Below are positions 52,825 to 61,044 of a DNA stretch of 64,000 nt, piece after piece. The stretch lies in contig NZ_AP024630.1 of assembly GCF_019976975.1 (NCBI RefSeq), forward strand, positions 1,488,001 through 1,552,000, written 5' to 3'. The position numbers and the translations under genes were made by a program. The notes under the pieces were generated by a model that was not told the DNA's origin, ran no database searches, and was given only the letters and a program-made list of their open reading frames with translations. Position 1 is the first letter of the stretch; every line of letters begins with the position of its first letter. This DNA comes from Arthrobacter sp. NtRootA1. GTDB lineage: Bacteria; Actinomycetota; Actinomycetes; Actinomycetales; Micrococcaceae.

Positions 52825-54006
52825 TCACACGAGCTTTGTCTCCATGCCCAGGAACCTCCCGTAGCGTTCCACTTCTGCATCCAGGGCTTGTTGTTCGGCT
52901 GTTGTGACCGACCTGTTCATCCTGATGTCGAGTTCGCAGATCCCGCCGGAGAAGCCGTGGCGCCACCATCCGGCCAACCTGCCATCCAGCAAGACCACGT
53001 GAATGGGAGCATCGCCCTCCGGGAAATAGGGCGCCCTTCCGCCGAGGTAATGCCTCGATTGGGAATAGCCCATCACGTACTCGTCGTAGCACTGGATGAG
53101 ATCGGCACGGGGGAGGAGCGGCCCATCATCAGTTGGCGGGGAAGTCACTGCAAGTGCTTCCACGTCTTCGGCTAGTAAGTAGAAATCCAGGCCGTCAATT
53201 GCCACAGTCGCCAAGGCGCCAGGCATGGACTCTTCAGCTATCTGTAGGCCAAGCCGTACATCTTTCATGGTCAGTCCCGACCACGCGGCACAGTCCTTGA
53301 TGGTGGCAGGACCCCGGCTGGTGAAGTACCGCAGGGCCAGCTGGCCCAAAGCCCATTCCCGGTCGTCGCCCGTCAACGATGCACTGCCATTATCGGGCAC
53401 ACGTTCGTCGAACAAGGCGTACGTCTGTTTCAGTGCACCCCCTGCAGAACGGACCGGGGCGCCGCTCACCAGGATTTTGCTGATCTCCGCGTGCATGAGG
53501 TGGTAAACGAAGCCAAGCCCTTTGCCAGGAAAGCCTGCCTGTTCCAGTACCCCGGCTAATTCTTCGCGCGTTTTGTGGGCTCCACCGGCCACCGCCTCGG
53601 CAAGGATGTGCCCGCTGCGGGCGGCGGCGTGCTCATCAACTCCCGTCTGCCTGTACATTCCCTTGTTGCCTTGATGCAGGCGATCCGCAGACAACCCCAT
53701 CAACCAGCCGAGATCGTCGCGGTGCACAAAATGCCACGTCGGCCGCAGGATATGCGTCCGGAGGATCCTGCCGTCAGTCACCGCCTGCTCAACGTCATCG
53801 GCAGTGCTCCCTAGTGCCCGCTGGCCACTGCTCCCCAGTGCCCGCTGGGCAACGCTCCACCTGGCATAGGGAAATTCCTGCGACTGCACCGCGAGGAGGT
53901 TTCGCAGCACGTCATCAATGGTTTCGCCGTAGGGATTCCGCAACTGCTGCCGCCGGAGCCGAAGGCGCACAACATCGCCCGGCGCCAGCGAAATGTCAGC
54001 GTGCAT
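52825..54006 (-). CDS. Winged-helix DNA-binding domain protein (AlkZ/YcaQ-like)
   Basis: 393 aa from ATG 54006, which has GGAAAGAG upstream; an in-frame start nine residues earlier has no site. The protein belongs to the HTH_42 family of tandem winged helices (LRPTWHFVHRDDL, RDDL...LMGLSADRL, and C-terminal DIRMNRSVTTAEQQALDAE). Related AlkZ/YcaQ proteins are DNA glycosylases for interstrand crosslinks and alkylated bases. The catalytic QxQ/QxD motif is not certain here. An 8-residue tandem duplication (QRALGSSG-QRALGSTA) sits at about residues 47-62. Confidence 0.75.
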   Translation of the reverse strand: MHADISLAPGDVVRLRLRRQQLRNPYGETIDDVLRNLLAVQSQEFPYARWSVAQRALGSSGQRALGSTADDVEQAVTDGRILRTHILRPTWHFVHRDDLGWLMGLSADRLHQGNKGMYRQTGVDEHAAARSGHILAEAVAGGAHKTREELAGVLEQAGFPGKGLGFVYHLMHAEISKILVSGAPVRSAGGALKQTYALFDERVPDNGSASLTGDDREWALGQLALRYFTSRGPATIKDCAAWSGLTMKDVRLGLQIAEESMPGALATVAIDGLDFYLLAEDVEALAVTSPPTDDGPLLPRADLIQCYDEYVMGYSQSRHYLGGRAPYFPEGDAPIHVVLLDGRLAGWWRHGFSGGICELDIRMNRSVTTAEQQALDAEVERYGRFLGMETKLV

Positions 54007-54050
54007 CGTGGAACTCTTTCCGCGCGTCAACACTGCAAGCGCCCCTCACC

Positions 54051-54896
54051 CTAGCCACGCGGCAGCATGGTGCCGGTGGGACCAAAGACCGGTCCCGGCG
54101 TCGGGCGTTTGGGGGTAATGCCGTCGCCGGAGGATCGATGCCGCAACCTGCGGATAACCCAGGGAACAAAGTACTCACGGGCCCACACCAGATCCGAGGA
54201 ACGGGCCTCACGCCAGGTGCGGACCGGCAGGGGCTTCGGCACCAGGGGTTCGAGGGTGTGCTGGACGTTCAGTGCTTCCAGGACCATCATCGCGATGGTG
54301 TGGTGTCCCAGCGGTGAGAAGTGCAGGCGGTCTTCGTCCCACATCCGGGGATCGGCCAACTGCGTCAGGGACCACATATCCGCGATGATTGCGTCGTGCC
54401 GTGCCGCCACAGTCCTAAGGTTTTCGTTGTAAATGGCCACCTTGCCGCGGATGCGGCCCAACACCGAGGACGCAGTGTCCGGTCCGTTGAACAACACAAC
54501 AGTGGCACCACCGGAGCCCAGTTCCTGGACTGCGGCATCCAGCTTCTCCGCCAACAGGTCCGGGTCGCCACCGGGCCGGATGAGGTCGTTGCCGCCAGCC
54601 GAAATCGAGACAAGGTCCGGCTGGAGTTCCAGGCAAGGAGCAATTTGTTCATCCACGATCTGCTGCAGCAGCCGCCCACGGATAGCAAGATTGGCGTAAG
54701 CGAAATCCTCATGACCGCGGCCCAGTTCTTCCGCTACACGGTCAGCCCATCCGCGGAAGCCGCCGGGGTTCTGCGGCTCGGGATCACCGATACCTTCCGT
54801 AAACGAATCCCCCAGTGCCACGTAACGGCTCCAAGGGTGTGTTTGAACCGGTTCGCCCGGCTTCACCAATGAATTGACGTCACTCACGCTTTCCAT
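54051..54896 (-). CDS. SGNH/GDSL hydrolase
   Basis: 281-aa esterase-lipase family protein. Block I GDSFTEG with the nucleophile Ser, block II Gly in AIRGRLLQQ, block III GGNDLIRP with Asn, and block V DEDRLHFSPLGH with Asp and His of the triad. There is no signal peptide, so it is probably cytoplasmic. A basic C-terminal region (about 225-281) extends beyond the hydrolase core. The substrate is unknown. Separate from its upstream winged-helix neighbour by 44 bp, same strand. Confidence 0.87.
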   Translation of the reverse strand: MESVSDVNSLVKPGEPVQTHPWSRYVALGDSFTEGIGDPEPQNPGGFRGWADRVAEELGRGHEDFAYANLAIRGRLLQQIVDEQIAPCLELQPDLVSISAGGNDLIRPGGDPDLLAEKLDAAVQELGSGGATVVLFNGPDTASSVLGRIRGKVAIYNENLRTVAARHDAIIADMWSLTQLADPRMWDEDRLHFSPLGHHTIAMMVLEALNVQHTLEPLVPKPLPVRTWREARSSDLVWAREYFVPWVIRRLRHRSSGDGITPKRPTPGPVFGPTGTMLPRG

Positions 54897-54964
54897 CCTG
54901 CCTTGAACCTGCGAACCTACGCCACCGTAGGTTGTTACCCATCAGTAACTGCAAGAATAGACCC

Positions 54965-55615
54965 ATGACTGAAGCCGTTGCATTCCCCACGCCCGTTGTC
55001 CTGTGGTCCCATGACGAAGCTGAACGGGAGGGCAAACCGCTTCTGGTGCTGCTGCATGGCTACGGCTCCAATGAGGACGATCTCTTCAGCCTCGCCGGCC
55101 TGCTTCCCGAGGGCTTTGTGGTGGCTTCCCTGCGCGCGCCGATGCCCATGGGCCCCGGCTTCACCTGGTTCCCGCTCACCGCGTCAATCGATTACTCGCT
55201 GGAAGCAGTAAAGCTTGCCGCGGAGTATGCCCTTGAATGGTTGGATACGGTCAGAGCCAATCATTCTTCAGTGACGCTTCTCGGCTTCTCCATGGGCATG
55301 GCCATGGCGACCTCCATGCTCCGGTACCGTCCCACGGACTTCGCTGCCGTCGTCGGGCTTTCGGGTTTTGTGGTGGACGCCGGCGACGACCCCGCCTTCC
55401 GCGATGCCGAACTGGACGGCACCTTGCCGATGTTCTGGGGCCGCGACCAGCAGGACCCCGTCATCACTCCGGACAAGATCGAATACACCATGGGATGGGT
55501 GCGCAAGCACGTGGACCTCACCAAGGTGCTCTACACGGGCATGTGGCATGGCATTAATCAGCAGGAAATCGGCCATGTAGGAGAATTCCTGACGCACAAA
55601 GTCCTCGCGTCTTAA
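54965..55615 (+). CDS. Alpha/beta-hydrolase, phospholipase/carboxylesterase family
   Basis: 216 aa. AAGAAT ends 6 nt before the ATG (leaderless), so I reject the longer frame. Motifs: oxyanion-loop LHGYGSNEDDLFSLAGLLP, SLRAPMPMGPGFTWF, nucleophile GFSMGMAMA (Ser in G-x-S-x-G), Asp region in FWGRDQQDPVIT and the late WHGINQQE, which may carry the catalytic His. Similar to bacterial acyl-protein thioesterase-like carboxylesterases. A palindrome directly follows the stop. Confidence 0.87.
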   Translation: MTEAVAFPTPVVLWSHDEAEREGKPLLVLLHGYGSNEDDLFSLAGLLPEGFVVASLRAPMPMGPGFTWFPLTASIDYSLEAVKLAAEYALEWLDTVRANHSSVTLLGFSMGMAMATSMLRYRPTDFAAVVGLSGFVVDAGDDPAFRDAELDGTLPMFWGRDQQDPVITPDKIEYTMGWVRKHVDLTKVLYTGMWHGINQQEIGHVGEFLTHKVLAS

Positions 55616-55682
55616 AGCAACGCGGGGTCACTTACGGCCCATAAATGGCCTCACCATGGGCCCTAAGTGACCCCGCGTTGCT
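55616..55682. repeat. Long palindrome (REP-like), copy 2; fills the gap between stop codons
   Basis: Arms 55616-55642 and 55656-55682 are 27 bp each, with core AACGCGGGGTCACTTACGG and one C-C mismatch at the same place as copy 1 (18228-18294). It starts one base after the esterase stop and ends one base before the stop of the convergent S4 gene, so it probably serves as a terminator for both. Confidence 0.88.
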
Positions 55683-55910
55683 TCAGGCGGTGGTGATCCG
55701 GACAGTCTGGCCGTTGACGGTAACGGTATCTCCGGCGTGCAGCTGGCGGCCGCGGCGGTCTTCGATTTCGTCGTTGACCTTGACCAAGCCGTTCTTGATG
55801 AGCTCCGTTGCTTCAACGCCGTCCTCCACGAGGTTGGCGAGCTTCAGCAGCTGGCCGAGGCGGATCATGTCGTCGCGGATGGGGATCTCTTCGATTTCCG
55901 GGTTGCTCAT
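55683..55910 (-). CDS. Small RNA-binding S4-domain protein
   Basis: 75 aa. The S4 domain fills most of the protein: MIRLGQLLKLANLVEDGVEA and the loop TELIKNGLVKVNDEI, then RRGRQLHAGDTVTVNG. Small S4 proteins of the YbcJ/YaaA type bind structured RNA. CATCAT (minus strand) ends 6 nt before the ATG, a leaderless promoter. Its -10 lies only 7 bp from that of the divergent transporter gene, so the two may compete for RNA polymerase. Confidence 0.87.
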   Translation of the reverse strand: MSNPEIEEIPIRDDMIRLGQLLKLANLVEDGVEATELIKNGLVKVNDEIEDRRGRQLHAGDTVTVNGQTVRITTA

Positions 55911-55942
55911 AGAGCAATGATGCCTGAAGTAGTGTGGTGACG

Positions 55943-56938
55943 GTGCCGAATCCTTCCCACCGTCCCACCATTCCGCTTGCCCTCGGGCTCCCGCTTGCCT
56001 TGGTCACAGGCCTGGTCCTGCCGCTCCAAGGACGCATCAACGGGGCGCTCGCCATCAAGCTGGAGGACGGCATTGCCGCTTCTGTGGTGAGCTTCACCAC
56101 AGGCCTGTTGGTGATCGCGGCGATATCGGTCCTTACGCCCAAAGGCAGGTCGGGGCTGCAGAGCATCCTTCCGGCGGTCCGCAACCGCAGCTTCCCGCCC
56201 TTCTACGTCATGGCCGGGGCTGTTGGCGCCCTTTTCGTCATTGCGCAGTCCTTCACGGTAGGCCTGCTGGGCGTCGCGCTGTTCACCGTCGCCACCGTCA
56301 CCGGACAGACCCTCAGCGGCCTGCTGGTGGATCGGATGGGCATCGCTCCCGGCGGCAAACGCTCCATCACCGCCGTGCGGGTCGTGGGAAGCGTGCTCAC
56401 CGTGGCCGCGGTCGCCTGGGCCGTGTCCCCGCGCTTTGGCGGAACGGACGACGTCGGAGCTTTGGTGCTGCCGGTCATCCTGCCTCTGGTGGCGGGTTTC
56501 CTCATGAGCTTCCAACAGGCCATGAACGGGACCGCCACCGTCCACTACGGCACCCCCATCGCGGCCACGCTCGTCAATTTCCTGGCCGGTTCCGCCGTCC
56601 TCTGGGTGGCCTTGCTGATCAAGCTTGCGGTAGCCGGGGCCGGGAATCCCCTTCCCTCCGAGTGGTGGTATTACGTCGCCGGACCGTTGGGATGCATCGC
56701 CATCGGCCTGGCAGCCCTTCTGGTGCGGAGCCTTGGTGTGCTGATTACCGGTCTTGGCATGATTGCCGGGCAGCTGGTGGGCTCGCTGGTGCTCGACGTC
56801 GTGATCCCCACTGCCGGGACGGTGGTCGCCTTGCCCACGGTGCTGGGCACGCTCTTGACCCTCGCGGCGATCGTCGTGGCCAGCCTTCCCTGGCCAAAGG
56901 GATCCTTCGCGCGAAGGCCAGGTGCCAAAGGCCGGTAG
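55943..56938 (+). CDS. DMT family transporter (YdcZ/DUF606)
   Basis: 331 aa from GTG 55943, which has TAGTGT ending 7 nt upstream; GTG codons at 55934 and 55937 are also in frame. About ten transmembrane helices in two homologous halves, each opening with an [20 protein letters not shown] / [25 protein letters not shown] segment (second starts near residue 195), the layout of a fused tandem DUF606. The C-terminus ARRPGAKGR is basic. Probably exports or imports a small metabolite; the substrate is unknown. Confidence 0.82.
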   Translation: MPNPSHRPTIPLALGLPLALVTGLVLPLQGRINGALAIKLEDGIAASVVSFTTGLLVIAAISVLTPKGRSGLQSILPAVRNRSFPPFYVMAGAVGALFVIAQSFTVGLLGVALFTVATVTGQTLSGLLVDRMGIAPGGKRSITAVRVVGSVLTVAAVAWAVSPRFGGTDDVGALVLPVILPLVAGFLMSFQQAMNGTATVHYGTPIAATLVNFLAGSAVLWVALLIKLAVAGAGNPLPSEWWYYVAGPLGCIAIGLAALLVRSLGVLITGLGMIAGQLVGSLVLDVVIPTAGTVVALPTVLGTLLTLAAIVVASLPWPKGSFARRPGAKGR

Positions 56939-57050
56939 GGTAGGAATCAACAAACTTTCCCCCAGCACCCCGCCGGTCACCACGTCCGGAGTCCGGGGCC
57001 AAACCACCGCGGACCGCACCCAGCGGCCCTGTAGAACAAATGGAGTACCC

Positions 57051-58436
57051 ATGGCAGCAAAATCCGTCCTTGACCAGGTCATTTCCCTCTCCAAGCGGAG
57101 GGGCTTTGTCTTCCAGGCCGGTGAAATCTATGGTGGCTCGCGTTCGGCGTGGGATTACGGACCCCTTGGTGCGGAACTGAAGGAAAACATCAAGCGCCAG
57201 TGGTGGCAGAGCATGGTGCGCGGCCGCGAAGACGTCGTAGGCTTGGACTCCTCAGTCATCCTTCCCCGCCAGGTCTGGGAAGCCTCCGGCCACGTAGAGG
57301 TGTTCTCTGACCCCCTGGTGGAGTGCCTTTCCTGCCACAAGCGCTACCGGGCTGACCACCTTGAGGAAGAGTACGAGGAAAAGAAGGGCCGTCCCGCCGA
57401 GAACGGATTGAAGGACATTGCCTGCGCCAACTGCGGCACCCGCGGCCAGTGGACCGAGCCGCAGGAGTTCTCCGGCCTCCTGAAGACCTTCCTTGGCCCG
57501 GTGGCCAACGATGAAGGCATGCACTACCTGCGCCCGGAAACGGCCCAGGGCATCTTCGTGAACTTCAACAACGTCCTCACCACCTCCCGGAAGAAGCCGC
57601 CGTTCGGCATTGGCCAGATCGGAAAGTCCTTCCGCAACGAGATCACGCCGGGCAACTTCATCTTCCGTACCCGCGAGTTCGAACAAATGGAGATGGAATT
57701 CTTCGTCGAGCCCGGCACGGATGAGGAATGGCACCAGTACTGGATGAAGGAGCGCATGTCCTGGTACACCAGCTTGGGCATCCGCGAAGAAAACCTCCGC
57801 TTCTTCGAGCACCCGCTTGAGAAGCTGAGCCACTACTCCAAGGGCACCACGGACATCGAGTACCGCTTCGGCTTCCAAGGCTCCGAATGGGGCGAGCTCG
57901 AGGGCATCGCCAACCGTACGGACTTCGACCTCTCCACGCATGCCAAGGCCTCCGGTACGGACCTGAGCTACTTCAACCAGGCCACCAACGAGCGCTACAC
58001 CCCCTACGTGATCGAGCCCGCGGCGGGCCTGACACGTTCCTTCATGGCCTTCCTGATTGACGCCTACACCGAAGACGAAGCTCCCAACGCCAAGGGCGGC
58101 GTCGACGTCCGTACGGTCCTGAAGCTGGATCCGCGGCTTGCGCCGGTCAAGGCAGCCGTCCTGCCTCTGAGCCGCAACGAGGACCTGTCCCCGAAGGCAA
58201 AGGCGCTGGGCACCCAGCTGCGCAAGAACTGGAACATCGACTTCGACGACGCCGGCGCCATCGGCCGCCGTTACCGTCGCCAGGACGAGATCGGAACTCC
58301 GTTCTGCATCACAGTGGACTTCGATACCCTCGAAGACCAGGCCGTGACAATCCGTGAGCGCGACACCATGAGCCAGGAACGCGTGTCCCTGGACAAGGTT
58401 GAGGCTTATCTGGCAGCACGTCTGATCGGCGCCTAA
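57051..58436 (+). CDS. glyS: Glycyl-tRNA synthetase (homodimeric class II)
   Basis: 461-aa enzyme charging tRNA(Gly). ATG 57051 has GGAGTACCC upstream; an in-frame start at 56922 overlaps the transporter gene. N-terminal [17 protein letters not shown] and [18 protein letters not shown] zinc site lies in [13 protein letters not shown] and [13 protein letters not shown]. Class II motif 2 is around [21 protein letters not shown], motif 3 around [18 protein letters not shown], and the anticodon-binding domain is the last ~100 residues. This is the alpha2 form, not alpha2beta2. Confidence 0.97.
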   Translation: MAAKSVLDQVISLSKRRGFVFQAGEIYGGSRSAWDYGPLGAELKENIKRQWWQSMVRGREDVVGLDSSVILPRQVWEASGHVEVFSDPLVECLSCHKRYRADHLEEEYEEKKGRPAENGLKDIACANCGTRGQWTEPQEFSGLLKTFLGPVANDEGMHYLRPETAQGIFVNFNNVLTTSRKKPPFGIGQIGKSFRNEITPGNFIFRTREFEQMEMEFFVEPGTDEEWHQYWMKERMSWYTSLGIREENLRFFEHPLEKLSHYSKGTTDIEYRFGFQGSEWGELEGIANRTDFDLSTHAKASGTDLSYFNQATNERYTPYVIEPAAGLTRSFMAFLIDAYTEDEAPNAKGGVDVRTVLKLDPRLAPVKAAVLPLSRNEDLSPKAKALGTQLRKNWNIDFDDAGAIGRRYRRQDEIGTPFCITVDFDTLEDQAVTIRERDTMSQERVSLDKVEAYLAARLIGA

Positions 58437-58438
58437 CC

Positions 58439-59401
58439 GTGGCTTTGGAGTACCGCGAGTGGAAGGAAGGCGACGACCTCGCCCTCCTGGAAATCTGGGG
58501 CGGGCCGGAGACCCTGCCTGCAGAACAGTTCCGTGCTGCTTTGGCGCCGTCGAGCAACCAGCCTTGGCGTCGCTGCATCGTCGCAGAGGATGTCGTTGAC
58601 GGCGTTCGCATCCCCGTTGCCGCCGGCGTGGTCCACGAGGCTTCGCTGCACCCTGAACGTCTGTGGGCCTATATCGAGGTTGCCAAGGACCATCGCCGGA
58701 ACGGCGTCGGAGCCACCCTGCTGACCATGCTGCGCCGCGAAGCCGGGAACTCGCCGTCGGGCGTTTCCAAGCTCCGCACCAAAGTTGAGCCGGCCACGCC
58801 CGGGGCCGCTTTCGCCGAGGCTGCAGGTCTTGGACCCATCCAGCGTTCACAGTTGGTTGTGGTGGAGCCTGAGCCGCTGAAGCTGCCGCGGTTCGGCGAT
58901 GGTTCTGAAGAAGCTGCCTCTGAACGGGTGGAGGACCTCGCCACCGGATCCGTGGAACTCAGCGAAGTGGTGGGCAGCTACTACTCAGCCGTCCATCACT
59001 GGGACAGCCCGGGTGAGCTCAGCATTGCTACTGTGCAGCGGCTCTTCCTTCACGATCTCACGGGGGCGCACGGGGCCATTGTGCTTCGTGCACCGAAGGC
59101 AAGTGCCTTTGGTGAGGGAGTGCCGGCCAGCAGAAAAGGCAAGATCCAGGCCTTCGCCATCAGCTACGCCCAGGGCAACTCCGAGGAGCCCTCGGATGTC
59201 TTCCTGGGTCACGATCCGAAGCTGTCCGCCGACGACGCAGAGTCTGCCGTCCGGGATCTTCTGGCGCTTATTGCGTACCAGCACCCCGTGCTGTTGGAAG
59301 TGGACGAATCCATGACGGCACTGCGCAGCGTCCTGGCGCCCTTGCTGGAGTCGGGCAAGGCCCACGTTCGTGGCGCTGACACGCTGATCGTGAGCGACTG
59401 A
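58439..59401 (+). CDS. GNAT family N-acetyltransferase
   Basis: 320 aa. GTG start 2 nt after the glyS stop, so co-transcribed with glyS. The N-terminal half is a GNAT domain with LWAYIEVAKDHRRNGVGATLL (Q/R-x-x-G-x-G/A acetyl-CoA loop) at about 80-100 and MLRREAGNSP. The C-terminal half (about 145-320) appears to be a second, weaker GNAT-like module lacking a clear loop. The substrate is unknown. Confidence 0.83.
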   Translation: MALEYREWKEGDDLALLEIWGGPETLPAEQFRAALAPSSNQPWRRCIVAEDVVDGVRIPVAAGVVHEASLHPERLWAYIEVAKDHRRNGVGATLLTMLRREAGNSPSGVSKLRTKVEPATPGAAFAEAAGLGPIQRSQLVVVEPEPLKLPRFGDGSEEAASERVEDLATGSVELSEVVGSYYSAVHHWDSPGELSIATVQRLFLHDLTGAHGAIVLRAPKASAFGEGVPASRKGKIQAFAISYAQGNSEEPSDVFLGHDPKLSADDAESAVRDLLALIAYQHPVLLEVDESMTALRSVLAPLLESGKAHVRGADTLIVSD

Positions 59402-59616
59402 CCACGTATCTGCAGGTCCGGATCCCGCTTTGCCCATCGCCGATGGGCAGGGCGGGATCCTCGCTTTAAGCCCAGCTCGCATTCATGGTGAAAGGGTCTT
59501 GACGCGGCCACGGCGCAGGAGTAGGAAGGCGACGTAAGCCACGCGCCGGCACACTCGGAGGGAAGCGGCGTTTGTGGAACAGCTCCGGTCTCTGCTCTGA
59601 AGCGGCGGTAACAACA
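59402..59616. other. Intergenic region with terminator-like hairpin
   Basis: 215 bp. The long hairpin 59420-59460 pairs GGATCCCGC with GCGGGATCC and, inside, GCCCATCG with CGATGGGC around one loop base. No T-run follows. The remainder up to the FAD-oxidase start has no clear gene; a possible GTG start at 59572 was not favoured over ATG 59617. Confidence 0.6.
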
Positions 59617-60990
59617 ATGAATGGAACGTCCTTGGACGGGCTGCGGGACCAGCTGCGTGGGCAGCTCATCACTCCCGAAGACCCTGAATACGATTCGGCA
59701 CGTGCAGTCTTCAACGCCATGGTGGACAAGCGGCCCGCGGGCATCGTCCGAGTTGCCCAGGTGGCGGATGTGATCGCGGGGGTGAACTTTGCCCGGGAGA
59801 ATTCCATGCCCCTGGCCATCCGGGGTGGCGGACACAGTGCGCCAGGCTTTGGAACGTGGGACGACGCCCTGGTCCTTGACTTCGTCAACCGGACGGGGGT
59901 CCGCGTGGATCCGGAGAGCTCGACTGCGAGGGCCGAAGGCGGAACGACATGGGCTGACTTCAACCACGCAACCCACGCCTTCGGACTGGCGACCACTGGC
60001 GGGATCGTCGGTTCCACAGGAGTGGCCGGACTGACCCTGGGCGGCGGCATAGGATATTTGGCCCGTAAGTACGGGCTCTCCTGCGACAACCTCATTTCAG
60101 CCGATGTGGTCACGGCGGATGGAAAGTTCCTGGTGGCCAGCGAAGACCAAAACGAGGACCTGTTCTGGGCGCTCCGGGGCGGTGGCGGCAACTTTGGCGT
60201 GGTGACCTCGTTCGAGTTCAAGCTCCACCCCGTTGATATGGTCCATGCCGGAGTCATTCTCTACAGCGCAGAGCATACGGACACCGTTGCGCGGTTCTAC
60301 CGCGAATACATCGCAAATGCGCCGGAGGAGTTTGGCGCCTTTCTGGGATTCCACCAAGGTCCGCCCGTTCCGTTCCTTCCCGAAGAATGGCACGGCAAGC
60401 CTGTCTGTGTGGTGGTGGGGATGTGGACGGGGGATATGGGAGAAGGCGAAGCACGGTGGCAGCCATTCCTGGATGCTGCACCGGTTGCCGGCTCGCTGGT
60501 AGCTCCCATGCCCTACCCAGCCCTGAACGTTGCCTTCGACGCGCTCAACCAGAAAGGAATGCAGGGCTACTGGAAGGCGAACTTCCTGCCCGAGCTCAGT
60601 GATGGCGCCATCCAAGCTCACGCTGAGCATGGCGCGACGGTCACCAGCGTCAATACGGCTGTCCACATTTACCCCATCGACGGCGCCGTCTCACGCGTTG
60701 GCGTCAACGACACAGCTTTTGCGCACCGGGACATGAAGTTTGCGCCGGTCATCGCCACCCAGTGGATGGAACCGACCGATAACGAAGCCAACATTGCCTG
60801 GACGCGTGCGTACGCGGCAGCTCTTGCACCACATTCAGCGACAGGCGGGTATATCAACTTCATGGACACCGAGGACCAGAACCGGGTCACTGATAATTAC
60901 GGCCCCAACTGGGATCGTCTGGTGCAGGTCAAGAGCAAGTACGATCCCGGCAACCTTTTCCACGTGAACCAGAACATCAAGCCCGCCTGA
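59617..60990 (+). CDS. FAD-linked oxidoreductase (BBE-like)
   Basis: 457 aa from ATG 59617. FAD-binding_4 domain (about 30-210) with PLAIRGGGHSAPGFG (His is the likely 8-alpha-histidyl FAD link), GGTTWADFNHATHAFGLATTGG and GLTLGGGIGYLARKYGLSCDNL. The C-terminal BBE segment is NYGPNWDRLVQVKSKYDPGN. The second covalent Cys found in bicovalent members is not obvious. Cytoplasmic, no signal peptide. Family members oxidise sugars, alkaloids or aromatic compounds; the substrate here is unknown. Confidence 0.87.
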   Translation: MNGTSLDGLRDQLRGQLITPEDPEYDSARAVFNAMVDKRPAGIVRVAQVADVIAGVNFARENSMPLAIRGGGHSAPGFGTWDDALVLDFVNRTGVRVDPESSTARAEGGTTWADFNHATHAFGLATTGGIVGSTGVAGLTLGGGIGYLARKYGLSCDNLISADVVTADGKFLVASEDQNEDLFWALRGGGGNFGVVTSFEFKLHPVDMVHAGVILYSAEHTDTVARFYREYIANAPEEFGAFLGFHQGPPVPFLPEEWHGKPVCVVVGMWTGDMGEGEARWQPFLDAAPVAGSLVAPMPYPALNVAFDALNQKGMQGYWKANFLPELSDGAIQAHAEHGATVTSVNTAVHIYPIDGAVSRVGVNDTAFAHRDMKFAPVIATQWMEPTDNEANIAWTRAYAAALAPHSATGGYINFMDTEDQNRVTDNYGPNWDRLVQVKSKYDPGNLFHVNQNIKPA

Positions 60991-61044
60991 GGGAAGGCTT
61001 GCGGGTGATCCGGCTAGGCTTGAAGCCATGAGGTTTTGCAGCTG

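Noticed and set aside
57252..58850. Long minus-strand frame (532 aa) opposite glyS
   Set aside because: It is fully antisense to glycyl-tRNA synthetase, with low-complexity composition and no family motif.
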